From assembly GCF_003265705.1 (NCBI RefSeq), contig NW_020312817.1, positions 50,939,504-51,003,503 of the forward strand: 64,000 nucleotides of DNA, given 5' to 3'. Shown piece after piece: positions 12,346 to 24,937 of this stretch (positions are counted from its first letter, which is position 1; each line of letters begins with the position of its first letter). The position numbers and the translations under genes were made by a program. The stretch is from Callorhinus ursinus (taxonomy: Eukaryota > Chordata > Mammalia > Carnivora > Otariidae). The notes beneath the pieces were generated by a model. The model saw nothing but the letters and a program-made list of their open reading frames with translations. It searched no databases and was not told the DNA's origin.

Positions 12346-13024
12346 GGCTGTTTATTTGGGGTTGGGTAAAGTGTTCAGTCTTTTGGGGTTTTAAGGCTAG
12401 ATACTTACAGATTAATTTTTATATTTTCAAGATTCATTGTCTTTTCACATCAGCTGAAACTCAACATTTTGTTAGAGTTTAGGATATCTTTGGGTGGCAG
12501 CACTTAATGCTTCTGCTTCTTCAATAGCCCAGATTCAGACTATAAACAACTATTTATTAAGTAAATGGGCGTCCTTGCTTTTATAGTAGTTTTGGCTAGT
12601 GCAAAGCCAAATACAGCAGCAGATCCCCAAATAATAGTATCCAACTTTTTTCTTTTAAAGAAGTACTTGAAACTTCAAGATTAAAGAAGTTATTATGCAT
12701 TATAAATTTATATATTAAATCCAAAGCAGATTTGGATGCTTTTCCTGTTTTTGTTACAATCAGCTTTGATAAGCTCACTCATTTTTAGCCAACTTGTCAG
12801 TCGGGTTGGTAAGGACATTTGTGTTACACTGTTTTATTTCCGCGCTGGTAAATTTCAAACTCTTCAGTCTTTTGGTTGACACTTGTAATTTTTACTTATT
12901 TTACCCTAACCTAGGGTTTTTGGGTTGGATTTGCTGAACCCCCGAAGTGTTTTCAGATTTTGCCCCTGTATGTGTATGTGCACTGTCGTGGCTCATAACT
13001 CTCACGGACTGTCATGGCGGTTTC

Positions 13025-13605
13025 TGCATCAGTCCGGGTTCGGTCAGGGGAGCAGAACCCCCAGGAGAGTGCTTACCCAGTTCCCACCGTTGCATATGGC
13101 CACTCCCTGAGCAGGGCTGTTATCTCTTTGTCGGATGCTGGACTTTGAAGTCCATACAGAAGGTAATCAGAAAGGAAAGTAGATCTAAAATAAGGGAGAG
13201 CGGGGGCAAACTTGAACCCACGTGCACGAGCTGGAACCCAGGAGGATGGACTGAAGCTCGTGGTAGTTCTTAATGCCTCTGATCTTGACGATGTGGGTAA
13301 GCTGCAGGGGAAACTGGTGCTTTGCATCCTGGAGCCGAATACACACCTGGTCTAGGAGAAGCTGAAGGAGGATCTGGGGGGGAAGTGGAGTAATTGCAGG
13401 TGTGGCTACTGCCCCAAGCCAACAAGCTTACCTAGCAGATGAGTGCAACATGTGTGAGCTACAAAATGGCTGCTGCGTCCTTGCTGCTCTCTAAATCATG
13501 CATAGGACCATCTCTTGTGCCTCCCCTGTAACTGGGGGGAATGGTTGGAAATATAGCTTGGCCTAGCCAAGCTGACACATTACAACTATGTGTCTACGAT
13601 TCCAG
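13025..13605 (-). mobile_element. Decayed LTR-like ancient repeat, family not assigned
   Basis: The two edges resemble a known old mammalian LTR-like repeat seen in reverse. The left edge has 'gcatcagtccgggttcggtc' and then 'ggggagcagaaccc'. The right edge has 'gcctagccaagctgacac' and then 'attacaactatg'. The interior is richer in G+C than the surroundings and too diverged to name. Overlapping open frames of about 108 and 84 codons fall inside it and are not credible genes. Confidence 0.45.
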
Positions 13606-13629
13606 GACAATTAAGAACCATTACTCCAT

Positions 13630-13840
13630 AGCAGGGGTTGGAACTGTAGCCTGTGGGTAGACCACCTGTTTTTGTCAGTAATGTTTAATTGGAACACAGC
13701 CATACTAGCTTGTTTTCATATTGTCTACTTTTGTGCTGCCAAGGCGAAGTTTACTAGTTGTAATAGGCGCTATATGGCCTACGGAGCTTGAACTATTTAC
13801 TATCTGGCTCTTATAGAGCAAGTTTACTGAGCCTTAATCT
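13630..13840. mobile_element. MER5A-like hAT (Charlie) non-autonomous transposon
   Basis: The order of diagnostic phrases matches MER5A-type elements: 'gcaggggttggaactgtagc', 'cctgtttttgtcagtaat', 'ttggaacacagccatact', 'tttgtgctgcc', 'atggcct', and 'actatttactatctggctc'. Such elements have no coding capacity and were moved by a hAT transposase in early mammals. Confidence 0.75.
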
Positions 13841-14201
13841 ACAGGAACTAAGACAGTCTTTGGATCCCCGAGGACTTCCATTTAGAAACACTTCTCAGAA
13901 GCTCTAGAACGTTGTTATTTATCCTTAGGAAGCCTTGTTACTTTGTCTTCTTTTTTGCAAGCATTCCTGTTAAAATTTTATTTTTCTTTTCCTATATATT
14001 TTTAAGTTTTCTGAAATATTAACCCAAAATTGGAATAAAAGTTATTTATAAAATAGTATTGATTGACCTTTTTAGAGCTCCATAAATTCAGTTGCACATT
14101 CACCTTGGTTTTTCCTATAAGCTTTATAGCCAACTATATTGTGTGTTGATTTTTTTTCTCTTAAATTTGATTCCTCAGTTTACTGTTAAACCTAAAGTGG
14201 A

Positions 14202-14676
14202 TGTATTAGTTTCCTAGGGCTGCTGTACATAGCACCACAAATAAGGTGGCTTACAAAAAAAGAAACAATAGAAATTCATTCTTTCCATGGTTCTGGAGGC
14301 TAGAAGTCTGAAATCCAAGGGTAGGCAGGGTTGCTAGCTTCTTGGGGGCTCAGAGAGAGAATCTGTTTCATGCCTCACTCCTAGCTTCTGGGAGTTGCCA
14401 GCAATCCTTGGTGTTCCCTAGATGTTGGCAGCGTAACTCCAATTTCTTCCTCCTTCATCATCACATGATATTTTCCCCGTGTATCTGTGTCCCCTCTCCT
14501 TTTCTCATAAGGACACCAGTCATATTGGATTGAGGCTCACACTGATGATCTCATCTTAAGTTGATTATATCTACAAAAACATAATTTCCAAATAAGGTCA
14601 CATTTATAGGTTCTGGAAGTCAGGACTTTAAGGGATCTTTTTATGATTATGGGGGACACGATTTAACTCAACAACA
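14202..14676 (-). mobile_element. MLT1-like ERVL-MaLR solo LTR, nearly complete
   Basis: On the minus strand it starts TGTTGTTGAGTTAAAT and ends at the reverse complement of 'tgtattagtttcctaggg', so both ends keep the TG...CA form of an LTR. In between are the usual phrases 'aaggacaccagtcatattgg' and 'tccaaataaggtcacattt', read on the plus strand. The 5-bp flanks GTGGA and GTAGA match at 4 of 5 positions, fitting a decayed LTR TSD. No internal retroviral region is attached, so it is a solo LTR formed by LTR recombination. Confidence 0.78.
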
Positions 14677-16010
14677 GTAGAATTTAAGTTGACTGAGTGC
14701 CTGACATGCTTTCTTTGTATTGTCATGCCACAAGGAAAATAAGAAATGAGCCCTAAATGCCCCAGAAATCTTTAGCATAAAAGATTCTGTACTTTATAAA
14801 AAACTAATTAAAACTAAGTAGGTAAAATAGTCTCTATATTCAGAGACTCAGACTAATACTGTATACACAGGGTTGTCAAATGGATTAGAAAGGCTGATTT
14901 GTGATTGGTTATTAGTGTTTGTCACCAAGCTGTGCCTAACTGCAGTCAGCAAGTCGGTAGTAGTCATTTTGTGACATTTTTGTGTGACCATTAAGTACAA
15001 GGACTTAGATACTGCCAAGGGATTCAAAAGAAAATTTCCTTGAGGACCTTTTTACGAAAGGTGAATTGACATATTGTCATCTGATGTAACTATTGAAGCA
15101 ACTTGGGGACAGATAAAGGAGTAATAGGGTTAGCTTACTTTGGAAAATAAGATACTCCTCTTTATTTCTTGTTCCATGGACATGAAATGATTAGAATCTG
15201 CATACCCATGGGGACATGAAGAAGGCCATCAGTCATTTATTAATTATAATATTGCTGTCCTTGGTTATCATGTGCTCAGATGGTACTTAAATGATGAAAT
15301 GATCATTGATTATATGAAGCATCTGTGTGGAGGTTTTGTAGTTATTGTTGACATTTTTGTGAACAAGTTAGTGTTTTTTCCTTTCTGCCTTAGGGGCTAG
15401 AAAAGTAAGTGCTGTGAGAAAAAGCAACTTCTTTGGGCAGGCTGGCTATGGAAACTTGATGATAAACTTGTTTGAACTGAAGGTTTAATTCCTGGACTTT
15501 AATAAATTATCTCTGCCCTCCTGTTGTGAAGACTTCAAACCCATATAACAGGATGTGTTGGTAGAGGCAAGGCTGGAATGAGAAATTAAGTAATATTCCA
15601 CTGAATGTCTTATAAATGTTTTGGGCAGTCTTCTTAACTGTCCCAGAAATCTCAGGGACATTGAAGCAGCACTTAGCTCTATCCTTCATTTGTCTGCTGT
15701 ATCATGGAGGACAGGGGAAAGAAGGTAAACACTGTGCACAATTGTAAATACTTAATCTGAGATGAGGTGATCACATTGCAAGGACAGACAGTAGAGACCC
15801 TAGGAGAAGTAAACGTGTGAGTAAGGATCCTGGTACAGACTTTGCTATAGGACCTGAGTTTTGGGAAGGAACATTGATCCATCCATTCTGACCTAGTCTT
15901 TTCCTGTAACCTCACTCTAGTGCCAAGCAATTGAATGCCTTACCATCTGAGACTTTAAGATGGTATCATAGGGAATTCCCATTCTTCTACTGTGGGGTAC
16001 CCACCTTTAA
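14677..16010. other. Unassigned sequence
   Basis: No gene or repeat family was recognised on either strand. Open frames here are at most about 80 codons and lack recognisable motifs. Confidence 0.4.
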
Positions 16011-16024
16011 ACAAAGTAGATATT

Positions 16025-16178
16025 GGGGCACCTGGGTGGTTCAGTTGGTTAGACATCCGACTCTTGATTTTTGCTCAGGTCATGATCTCAGGGTTGTGAG
16101 ATTGAGCCCCACATCGGGCTCTGTGCTGGGTTTGGAACCTGCTTAAGATTCTCTCCCTCACCCGCCCCCCAAAAAAAC
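16025..16178 (+). mobile_element. Older SINEC subfamily, with 14-bp TSD
   Basis: The head GGGGCACCTGGGTGG and the diagnostic 'catccgactcttgattt' and 'tgtgctgggtttgg' mark an older subfamily with a C-rich, not CT-repeat, 3' region. The TSD ACAAAGTAGATATT is perfect at 16011-16024 and 16179-16192. Confidence 0.95.
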
Positions 16179-16192
16179 ACAAAGTAGATATT

Positions 16193-18356
16193 AAAAAGGA
16201 AGGCATTTCTGTAAAGAAGAGAAAAACTCATACAAAGTGGGCTGTGAGAATATGATAAATGGAAACTGAGGTCCATTCACTTTAATAAATTAAGTTATTT
16301 GAGCCAATGAGTTTAGAGACATTGTATTATTAGAGTAGCCTAATTGGGTATTCAGACTGATGGGCCTAGGGGAGGTTCAGGTTGCATTTAACTTTCAGAG
16401 ATTTAATGTTGCAGCCAGATATGACTTCTAGTTTTGGTAACTTAATGGTGAAATAAAGCAGTGTACATTCTGGTCAGCTGCTTTGGGCTAAAATTCTTAG
16501 AGCTGGGAACTGGCACAATTACCGTGAATGTGAAAGCTAGCAGGCAGTACATTTTGAAAGTTGAAAATGGGAGCCATGAGTTTAGCTTTTAATTTTACCT
16601 CAATTTACTTTGGGACCTAATGCATCATTTCATGGCTTTGGAGTCATTTTCTCATTGGTGAAATCGGGGGTGGTCAATGTTTAGCTCCAGTACAGAGTGA
16701 TGAAGTTAGTATCATTAACCAAAATTATGTACAGCTTTGGCTAGATAATTTTGTAAAAGTGCTTGGTAATGTGGGGGCCCTTTCACTTACTGCTAGATTA
16801 TTAGCTTTCTACAAGATGGGAAAGCAAAGGATTCAGGAGTGAACCTACAAGAAACAATTTCTTACACTGGATGAGAGAGTGATAAAGGAGCTCAGTTATC
16901 ATGGTGGACATTAGCAGACGCTGTTAGCTCCCTGTTTACAGCCCTTCAGCGCTTATCCTTTCAGTGCATGCTGACCGGACCTCCAGTTGTCAGCACCTGC
17001 AGCTCCTTGCCTCAGGGCTTTCTTTGGGTGCCAGAAATGGCGAATATTAATGCCAGTTTTCTGCCCACCCTCCTGTCCTAGTGGCTTTCAGTAAGTAACC
17101 GACGGAAGCTGGTTTGTAAGTACCTCAGCTCCTTTGCCCGACCGGTGGGAGGGTGGGAGAGAATACCTGAGGCAAGTGTTCTGTACTATTTCTGCGTTCC
17201 CCATGGGATTAAGTTTTAGTTGGCCTAACTTGCTCGATACCTTTTATTCACTTCATTCTTTTTATGGTCCCACTTCCTCATGACCCTAAAAGTCCTTTTG
17301 GGGTCCCCTCCCACATAAATCCCTCAGACTCAAATCCTTGTCTCAGCTTCTCCTAGAAGGAGTAAGACTAGGAATAAGACAGTAGTCAATAGCAATAAGA
17401 AGTCTGGACCCTATTTCTATATATATACTCGGTGATAAATGTGAGTTTCTAGTGGATGCAAGATGAAGCCTGCTTACGTAGCCACTTAACTTCAACTTCC
17501 ATTGAATTTATTCCCCCATCCCCTCCTCTCACCTGTAGGATGATCTGGATGGATGATTTCCTTGCGAAGAAACTTCCTTTGTCAATGTCTTTTGGTGATT
17601 CCCACCTCCCCTCCCCCTGCCGCCGCCGCGCCCCCCGCTGATCGAATTACCCCAAGTAGGAACTTATAGAATCCTTCTTGCCTGTCCTCATTTTAAGGAG
17701 TCTAAGTGGGAAAAAGAGATTGGTGATCTCAACAGTCAGTAAGTAAACTCTCATGCTTAATTCCTCATTTTCAGGATGATACTTAATCTTCTCACTAGTG
17801 ACACTTCTCTCCAAGTTGAGACCTTCTGTTTTATCGTTTCTGTAAAACAAATCCCTAGCTTGTTGCTATAGTGAGAGAAGGATAGGTGCTTGGCCAGATC
17901 AAGTTAAAAAGGGGGTTGGGGGGCCTAATTGCTTCATAAGCAGATTTTCAGCTTAGCCCATTCAGGCTGCATTTTCTGTCTTCCCTTGCAGATACCTTGA
18001 GCCAGCGTGATGCGGGTCAGGCTGCCACTGGCTTTTCCTACTCTTTGCTTTGTCTGATTACCAACCGGGCCCTCTGCTTTCCAGTTTCCAACGTTTTGTT
18101 GCTCTTGGTTCTTTTGTACTCTTTGATTTTATAGGTTTATGCCTTTTCAAAAAAGGCTGTTTAGTTTTGTTTTAGTGAGTTTTGAGGAGGGAGCTCAGCT
18201 CCGTGCACATGCTCAATCTACCATCTTTAACTTGAAATCATGTGTTAGTTTTCACCAAAGAAAACATAATAAAAGAAGCTTGGACATTGTGTTCTGACTT
18301 CCTTCTTATTTCTCTTCCCTTGTCTAACTGGCATTTAATCTAATGTGCCTGCTTAA
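16193..18356. other. Unassigned, repeat-poor sequence
   Basis: I recognise no repeats or exons. At 17615-17645 a short GC-rich patch holds about seven CpGs within some 40 bp. It is far too short for a CpG island and has no adjacent GC-rich DNA. Confidence 0.4.
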
Positions 18357-18470
18357 AGATTTTTATTTTATTTTATTTTTAAGTAATCTCTACACCCACT
18401 GTGGGGCTCGAACTCGCAACCCCGAGATCAAGAGTTGCATGCTCTGTCAACTGAGCCAGCCAGGCACCCC
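18357..18470 (-). mobile_element. Old SINEC-type fragment
   Basis: On the minus strand it reads 'ggggtgcctggctggctcag', a tRNA-like body with 'gcatgcaactcttgatctcg', and an AT-rich tail of AAAATAAAATAAAA. No CT-rich region is present, as in the oldest carnivore SINEs. Confidence 0.8.
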
Positions 18471-18474
18471 TAAT

Positions 18475-20465
18475 TTTCCTGCATCCCCTTTTCCACCTGT
18501 CACTTGCCTGTCCACAATGTTCTGTGGCTCTGCATTTTCAACAGAACAAAATCTAAACCTCACAGTTGGTCATTTGAATCTTACCAGTATGGCCCAAACC
18601 TACTTTTCCAGTGTCCTCTCCAAAGCACTCTTCTCCAAGACCCTTGTCAGACTGGTCTGTTCAGACATCCAGACCCACCCCGTGCAGTCTGTTTTTTTAC
18701 ATTAAAAAAAAAAAAAGGCGCTGTACAGCCAGTGGTATTGTATTAAATGGTAGGTTTTGCAGAGTGTCCTAATAGGTAACGATTTTTATATTTTTGAGCA
18801 TCTGAGGAAAACCATTTCAAACAATTATTTCTTTCCAGGGTATTCATAAAGTAAGAAAAACATAGAAAGAAACTAAGATCTTACGATTTTAGTGTGCATT
18901 GGCTATGTATTCTCAATTTGTGTAGGATATTTGTGCTGAGTATCATCATTTGGGGTAGAAGCACTATTTATTTGTATTGTACAGGGCCTCTTCTTTTATA
19001 GTTGGAAGAAATAAGAATATAGCTTCAATGCTTATTTACTATTGCCTTTAGGAGAAGTTCAGAGTCTTTGAACATAAATAATTAAGAAAGTTTGGCTAAT
19101 TTTATTGATGGGTACATAAAGAATTCACAGTCTTACTTAGGGTTACACAGAAGTTTCAAAGCAGAACACTAACCTTTCATTTCTGAAACCTGGACTTTTC
19201 CAGATACTATTCCTTGATAAAAAAAAAAATCTGTTTTCTTCATAACTTGTTTTGCTTCAGTAGGAATATCAGTTCATAACTGTATATTCTAAGATACCTT
19301 TTGAAAATAGTATTCTTCTCTAAGAGAGTATCTTTCTCCTACCACCCATGGTATTGTCTGTTTTATTCTATCTTAAACTTTATTAACTCAGTGAATTTTG
19401 TGTATGGCATCTTTGTTAAATTACAGAATTCTGTGGGTGGTTTTTCTATCATGACTCTTTTGCCTTTTAAACTTGAAAGACTGCGCCTACCTAAGGAAAT
19501 GCACTTTCCAAAACTCCAGACTTCATGTGTGATGGAACTTAAAAGAAAAACTCTTGGCTGGGTTTGAATGCTGAGAACTAGCTAAGTGGTTTTCTCTGTC
19601 TGGAGAAAATTGGAAAAAGGGAATTATTAAGCCTAGCAAATGTAGTTGTTGATGGAAATGCTGACAGACTGGTTCTGCTTGGTGCCACTGTTGTGAGAAG
19701 TCAGTCAATATTAGATCTATTGTAAGAGCTGCTGCTTATGTACCGAGTTGTGTCTTGTAGACCTTGTCACATATAAATAAACCCCTTCAAAAAACGTTAA
19801 GTGATTTCCATAAAAAACATTTATTTTGTTCTCCTTTTTAAGCCAAATTCTTGTTGTTTATGGCTTCCTGTACCCAACAGTTCCTGATTTTCTGAAAAAG
19901 CAAAACATGTCCTGTGTGGATTAAGCTGCTGAAATGCCTTTCAGGCATTGTTTATGAGTCTGCGCCCTTTATTTTCAGAGAGAAAGCGAATACTTTAATG
20001 TCTTCCATATTCCATAAATCTGTCCCATGCTACAATTCAAAGCTGTGTGTGTTTTTGTTAGAAGGTACTTCTGGTTGTACTTAGGGAAGAAAAGCTGCCT
20101 AAGAATGTTCGTGAATATTTGGGTGGTGGTGGCAGACTCCCCTGAAGGGGATTTGTACTGGTTGAAAGTGCTGTGGTGTTTTAGCTCAAGAAAGTAGTCA
20201 CCAAAGGTGGCTGTTCTAGTTAGTAGTAGTGTAGTTGCTCTTTGATTGCTTTGCACCAATGAGTTTCCTGTTTGGCTCATCCTTTGGGGCCAGTTTTCCC
20301 TCCAGGCAAGCTTGCTGATTTACCACTTCTGACTCCTCTGCTAAGTAGCACGCTAAGTATGCCTGCCTAGTGGTCTCAGTAGAGGGAAATTGGACTTTGC
20401 TGGCTGCAAAATGCGGCTGGCTGTCTCTGGAGACTGAGCAAAAAGTAATTTGAGTTGAAGATCAC
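18475..20465. other. Unassigned, repeat-poor sequence
   Basis: No interspersed repeat or exon was recognised. The part at about 19800-20460 has complex, non-repetitive sequence and is a candidate for conserved non-coding DNA, untested. Confidence 0.35.
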
Positions 20466-21397
20466 AGTTCATTTTTCGTCTTAACATTTTAGTTTGAAAA
20501 GTTTTACACCTACAGAAAAGTTATCACCTATGTTTACCCACCACCTAGATTCTACAGTTAACGTCCTATAATACTTGCTTTATCACATTTCTCTCCATCT
20601 GTCATCCATCAACCACCACATCTTTTTTATGTTTTTCAAAGTAAGTTTGAAACATCAGTACACTTTGTCTCTAAATACTTCAGCGTGCATAACATTAGCT
20701 AGAGTTTAATATTGGATTATTGTTTCTTTTGAGGTAAATTTCAAATACCATGATATGTACAAATCCAAAGTGAGCTTTTGACAAATGCACACACCTGTTT
20801 AACCTAAACCCGTATCAAGATGTAGAACATTACCATCACCCCAGAAAGTTCTGTCATGCTCCTTTCTCCTCAGCCCTTCCCTCCCCATAGGCAACCAGTG
20901 TTTTCTCTCAGAGATTAGTTTTGCCTGTTGTAGAACTTCATATAAATGGAACCAGGCAGTAAGGCTTCTTTCACTCAGCACGGTGATTTTGAGGTGCATC
21001 CAAATTGTTAACATGTTTCAGTAGCTCATTCCTTTTCATTGCTGAATTTTGTTCTGTTCTGTGAATTTAACAGAATTTGTTTATTCATTCTTCTATGGAT
21101 GGACCCTATAGATGTTTCAGTTTTCGGCTATTATGAATAAAGCCACTGTGAACGTCCTTGTATAAGTCTTCCTGCGGACATCTGTTTCATTTCTCTTGGG
21201 TAAACATACCTGGAGTAGAATTCTGGGTGAGAGTTTTATGGAAATACTCCAAGCTCTTTTGCAAAGTGGTCGTACCATTTTGTATTCCTGCTATTAATAT
21301 ATGAAAAGTTTCAATTGCCTGAACTTGCCAACATTTGTTGTGGTCAGTCTTTTTAATTTTAGTCCTTCTGGTGGGTGTGTAGTGCTATCTCACTATG
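20466..21397 (-). mobile_element. Ancient L1M: 3'UTR and end of ORF2 region, decayed
   Basis: The plus strand gives the reverse of an old L1 3' end in correct order: 'ttttacacctacagaaaagt', 'gtttacccaccacctag', 'gatgtagaacattaccatc', 'ggcaaccagtgttttctc', 'cataaatggaacc', 'tattatgaataaagcc' (the reversed L1 phrase for the region before the poly(A)), and 'gtagtgctatctcactatgg' at the 5'-truncated edge. It carries no intact reading frame. A younger SINE was inserted at its right edge. Confidence 0.82.
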
Positions 21398-21410
21398 GTC
21401 AACATTTATT

Positions 21411-21618
21411 TATTTATTTATTTTTTAAAAAGATTTTATTTATTTATTTGACAGAGAGAAACACAGCGAGTGAGGGAACACAAGCAGGGGGAGTGGGAGA
21501 GGGAGAAGCAGGCCTCCCGTGGAGCAGGGGGCCCGATGTGGGGCTCGATCCCAGGACACTGGGATCATGACCTGAGCCGAAGGCAGACGCCCAACGACTG
21601 AGCCACCCAGGTGCCCCA
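21411..21618 (-). mobile_element. Young-type SINEC, full length, 13-bp TSD
   Basis: Its left end is a T-rich tail (TTTATTTATTTATTTG), followed by the CT-rich region in reverse and the head ending 'ccacccaggtgcccc'. The TSD GTCAACATTTATT is perfect at 21398-21410 and 21619-21631. It belongs to the subfamily whose body reads 'ccctcactcgctgtg' on its own strand. Confidence 0.95.
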
Positions 21619-22047
21619 GTCAACATTTATTTTTGGCTTGGTGTGGGAAATGAGGACTAAGAGGTGGAAGGGATATAAAAACAAATTGTAGTAGCCCAGA
21701 GAGTGACTTTTTGGTCTTGTTGGACACAGATGAAGTGAGTTAAGAAAACACAAAGAAAAATAAGACAGAAAGGTAGAGTGATAAGACAAGTGAAAAGGAG
21801 CTATGCCCTGAGGGATACCAGGGCTGAAGTCACTTCAGGGATTTGGGAAGGAGAATAGTAGTTGGCTTAGAGAGTTAAATTTAGTTGACTTTTTCCGGCA
21901 TGAAAACATTTTTATTATTTGGTATCTATGGGAGGGATTCATTATATAAACATTTCAGGTACTATATAAAGGTGTATATAAGCAGGAATGTGAGAAACAT
22001 TTAAAAATCCCAAAGCTCACAGATAACCTTTTTAAAAACAGATTTTA

Positions 22048-22237
22048 GGGGTGCCTGGGTGGCTCAGTCATTAAGTGTCCGCTTTTGGCTCAGGTCGTGA
22101 TCCCAGGGTCCTGGGATCGAGCCCCGCATCAGGCTCCCTGCTCAGCGGGAAGCCTGCTTCTCCCTTTCCCACTCTCCCTGCTTGTGCTCTTTCGCTGTGT
22201 CTCTCTGTCAAATAAATAAATAAAATCTTTAAAAAAA
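22048..22237 (+). mobile_element. SINEC inserted into the tail of an opposite SINEC
   Basis: Head GGGGTGCCTGGGTGGCTCAG through to AAATAAATAAATAAAATC and poly(A). To its left the host sequence reads TTTTTAAAAACAGATTTTA, the reversed tail of the SINE that resumes on its right, so this copy landed in that tail. It is of the younger 'tcgctgtgtctctctgtc' subfamily. Confidence 0.92.
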
Positions 22238-22452
22238 CATTTAATTTATTTATTTAGAGGAGAGAGAGAAAGAGAGAGAGCGCGTGCTCTCGAGCATGTG
22301 AGTGGAGGGAGGGGCAGAGGGAGAGAAAATTTCAAGCGGACTCCCCACTGAGCGTGAAGCTCGACGTGGGGCTTGATCCCACGGCCCTGAGATCATGACC
22401 TGAGCTGAAATTAGGAATCTGGCGCTTAACCAACTGAGCCACCCAGGCGCCC
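22238..22452 (-). mobile_element. SINEC, older, interrupted in its tail by the copy on its left
   Basis: The body lies here, while its poly(T) start is at 22029-22047 on the other side of the inserted plus-strand SINE. The outer TSD CTCACAGATAACC is perfect at 22016-22028 and 22453-22465 and brackets both elements. The minus-strand SINE therefore came first. The two bodies form a long inverted repeat. Confidence 0.92.
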
Positions 22453-22714
22453 CTCACAGATAACCCTTTGATAAAAAGAGTCTAGATTTTTATCTGTGGA
22501 TAAGTGAAAGTCATTTATGTATATATGCATGTCAGCATTACATATTTACAAAAATGGGCTTGAACTGTATGTACAAACTATAGCCTTTTCATTCACATCT
22601 TAGACATAATGTCCATGAGTATAATCTACCAAATAATTTTTAATAGCATTTATTTAACATAATTTAACTATTCTTCTATTTCTGGATGTTAGATTGTTCC
22701 TGATATTTTTAAAA

Positions 22715-22850
22715 GCGCCTCTTCTTATGTGTAAAGCTCTGTGCTAGACACTGGGTGGGAAAAGTTGAGGAAGGTAGAGATTCAAAAATGACAAAGACTT
22801 AGTTCTGCCTTCTAGGAACTCATAATCCAGTGAAACTCAATCAGACGCCC
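22715..22850 (-). mobile_element. L2 3'-end remnant
   Basis: Reads as the reversed L2 tail on the plus strand: 'aaagctctgtgctagacac', then 'tgggtgggaaaagttgagg', 'gttctgccttctaggaactc' and 'ataatccagtg'. It is diverged and short. Confidence 0.55.
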
Positions 22851-22859
22851 AAAGCTTTC

Positions 22860-24425
22860 AAAGTAAGTATTTTTCTTTGCAGAATGTAGACAGTATGTTG
22901 TGGTTTGTGCAAAAACTGTCAGACTTATAGGACTCTGTTCCTGGTCAGTCCTTTTTCAGTATTCCCGGGCAGCAAGATTTGCCAAGTTCTTGCAAAATTT
23001 GCCAAATTTCCATAGAATTTGGTATTCTAAGAAGTATGGTAAATGAGTTGCAGTTGGGAATAAGAAACCTGTTCCTGCGGTTTTCAAATGTTGTTCCACA
23101 GAACCCTAGAGTTGCATGAGAACTTTATGGGGGCAACTGAAAGAATTATCTCTTCTGGTATTTACAATAGGATTTGAAGATCTACATTATAAAACAATAC
23201 CATAGAATAGCTTCATAACCTTTCTACTTTAACTCTGTGGAATCAAGAGGGATTTCTTCCTTACAGTTTTCTCCCTAGTTGCATTTAGAAAGTCAAAGAC
23301 AAATCATTTCATGTATCAATAGATGGTTACTTTGTCACCAATGACTTAAATCTTTTTAAATTATCAAATGAGTGAATAGTTGGTTTTCTCCTGTGCTTTC
23401 TCCTCATCTCTTATGGTTACCCAGTGGTTTGTTTGCATTCTAGCCCATCATTTCTCCTTTCAGAATTATTCTAGAACATGTTTTCTTCCCAGAAGCTTCT
23501 TACTGAGCTTTCTTACAGACAGGATAGTAAAGGAGGTGGAGAATATAATATAAAAAGAAAAACTTTAAGTAAAACGTGTCTAGGAGTTTGTACACTTTTT
23601 ATCTTACTACTGTCTGAATTTTATTTGTTTTATATTATGATCTTCAACTCTGGGGATCTTGTTTCTTGAATGGAATAAATAATAAGTCAGTCTATCCATT
23701 TGTGGAAAAGGAATCTTAAGCTGAAAGAGCAGATGGTTGGAGCCGTTGTGTTTCTTACCCAGCTGGGAAGGATACTATTTTCAAGTGTTATTTCCATTGT
23801 GTTTAATATGGCTCAAGGGCCTGTTTCCAGCACCTTTTTTATTTGGCCATGTGTTTTGCCCAACTCATGGTGTGAAAGGGAACTCTGGTCAAGACTTTAG
23901 CTACAGGAATTAACCAGGCACTGTGACTAGCAAGATTAAAAGCCTTCTCAGACAGATTGCATTAGTTCTTTTTTTCAGATACTCTGGTTAGAAATAACTT
24001 TATAAGCCGAAATTAGGCCGTTCTATTTCATGGGTAGTGGAGAGAAGGACTAGAAGAATTCTTATTTTATATGGTGTGTATGGCTGCTCTGGCAGCAAAA
24101 ACATTTTCAGTTATTAATATTGTTTTTAACAACTTAATGCCGCAATATTGTTGTGACTGGTGTCTGTGAGGAAATCCATGAACATGTGTTCAGGGGAATC
24201 CCCTTTCTTACCAAACTGCACTGCCATCTACTTTCTCTAAGCTCTTGAGGTATGAAGCTAGTTTTTTTATGGTAGAAACTTGCATGGTTGACATTTTACA
24301 TACTTAGTTAAAAGTATAGATTTGACTTATGCATAAGCCCCTGCCTTTGACAAATGCTTTGATTTGTACTGAATAGGTTATTCTAGGTGTACACACATAT
24401 TGGAATTTCTTGTCAAGATATTCTT
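22860..24425. other. Unassigned sequence
   Basis: No gene, RNA or repeat family was recognised on either strand in this AT-rich stretch. Confidence 0.4.
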
Positions 24426-24427
24426 GT

Positions 24428-24620
24428 TGAGATTCATTCATTCAATTGAAAGTCTATCTTATATCAGGTTTTGTGCTTGGAATTCAAAGACTTATAGAGT
24501 TCTTGCCTTTAAGAAGCTTAGAATGTCATGAGTACTACAGACTAATCAGTGATTATAGTATGATACTGTGTTGGAAGTGTGCGTTTAGGGGCTTGTGTGC
24601 TCTGAGGGGCATCTACATCA
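24428..24620 (-). mobile_element. L2 3'-end remnant
   Basis: The plus strand starts 'gagattcattcattcaattg', then 'ggttttgtgcttggaattc' and 'gttcttgcctttaagaagc', the reversed order of the L2 3' end. What follows (24640-24910) resembles another old mammalian repeat with 'ggaattggaattttattctt', not named. Confidence 0.55.
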
Positions 24621-24937
24621 TACTGAGATAAGTTTGGAGGGTGAATATGAGCTGGCTAGATGAATGAGGATGAAATCCTATCCTAGGCAGAGAGAATATT
24701 CTGTTTTGGGGACTGCTGGTTGGTATTCAGAGAACTACAGTAGTTCTTGGAGGCCTGAGTGAAGGAGTATTTGTGGAAATGTGTTGACAGATGAGAACAG
24801 AGGGTTATGCTGTAACCAAGTCATGATGGACTTTATATAATAAATTAAAGGAATTGGAATTTTATTCTTGAAGCTGATACTAAGGTTTTAAGGAAGGCAT
24901 TGACTTTTCAGAGTTGTGTGTGTAAAAAATCCCCTGA

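Noticed and set aside
12947..13327. Opposed open frames of 108 and 84 codons in GC-richer DNA
   Set aside because: They overlap on both strands inside a decayed LTR-like repeat.
17615..17645. Small CpG-rich patch
   Set aside because: Only about 40 bp, without surrounding GC-rich DNA or an exon, so not a CpG island promoter.
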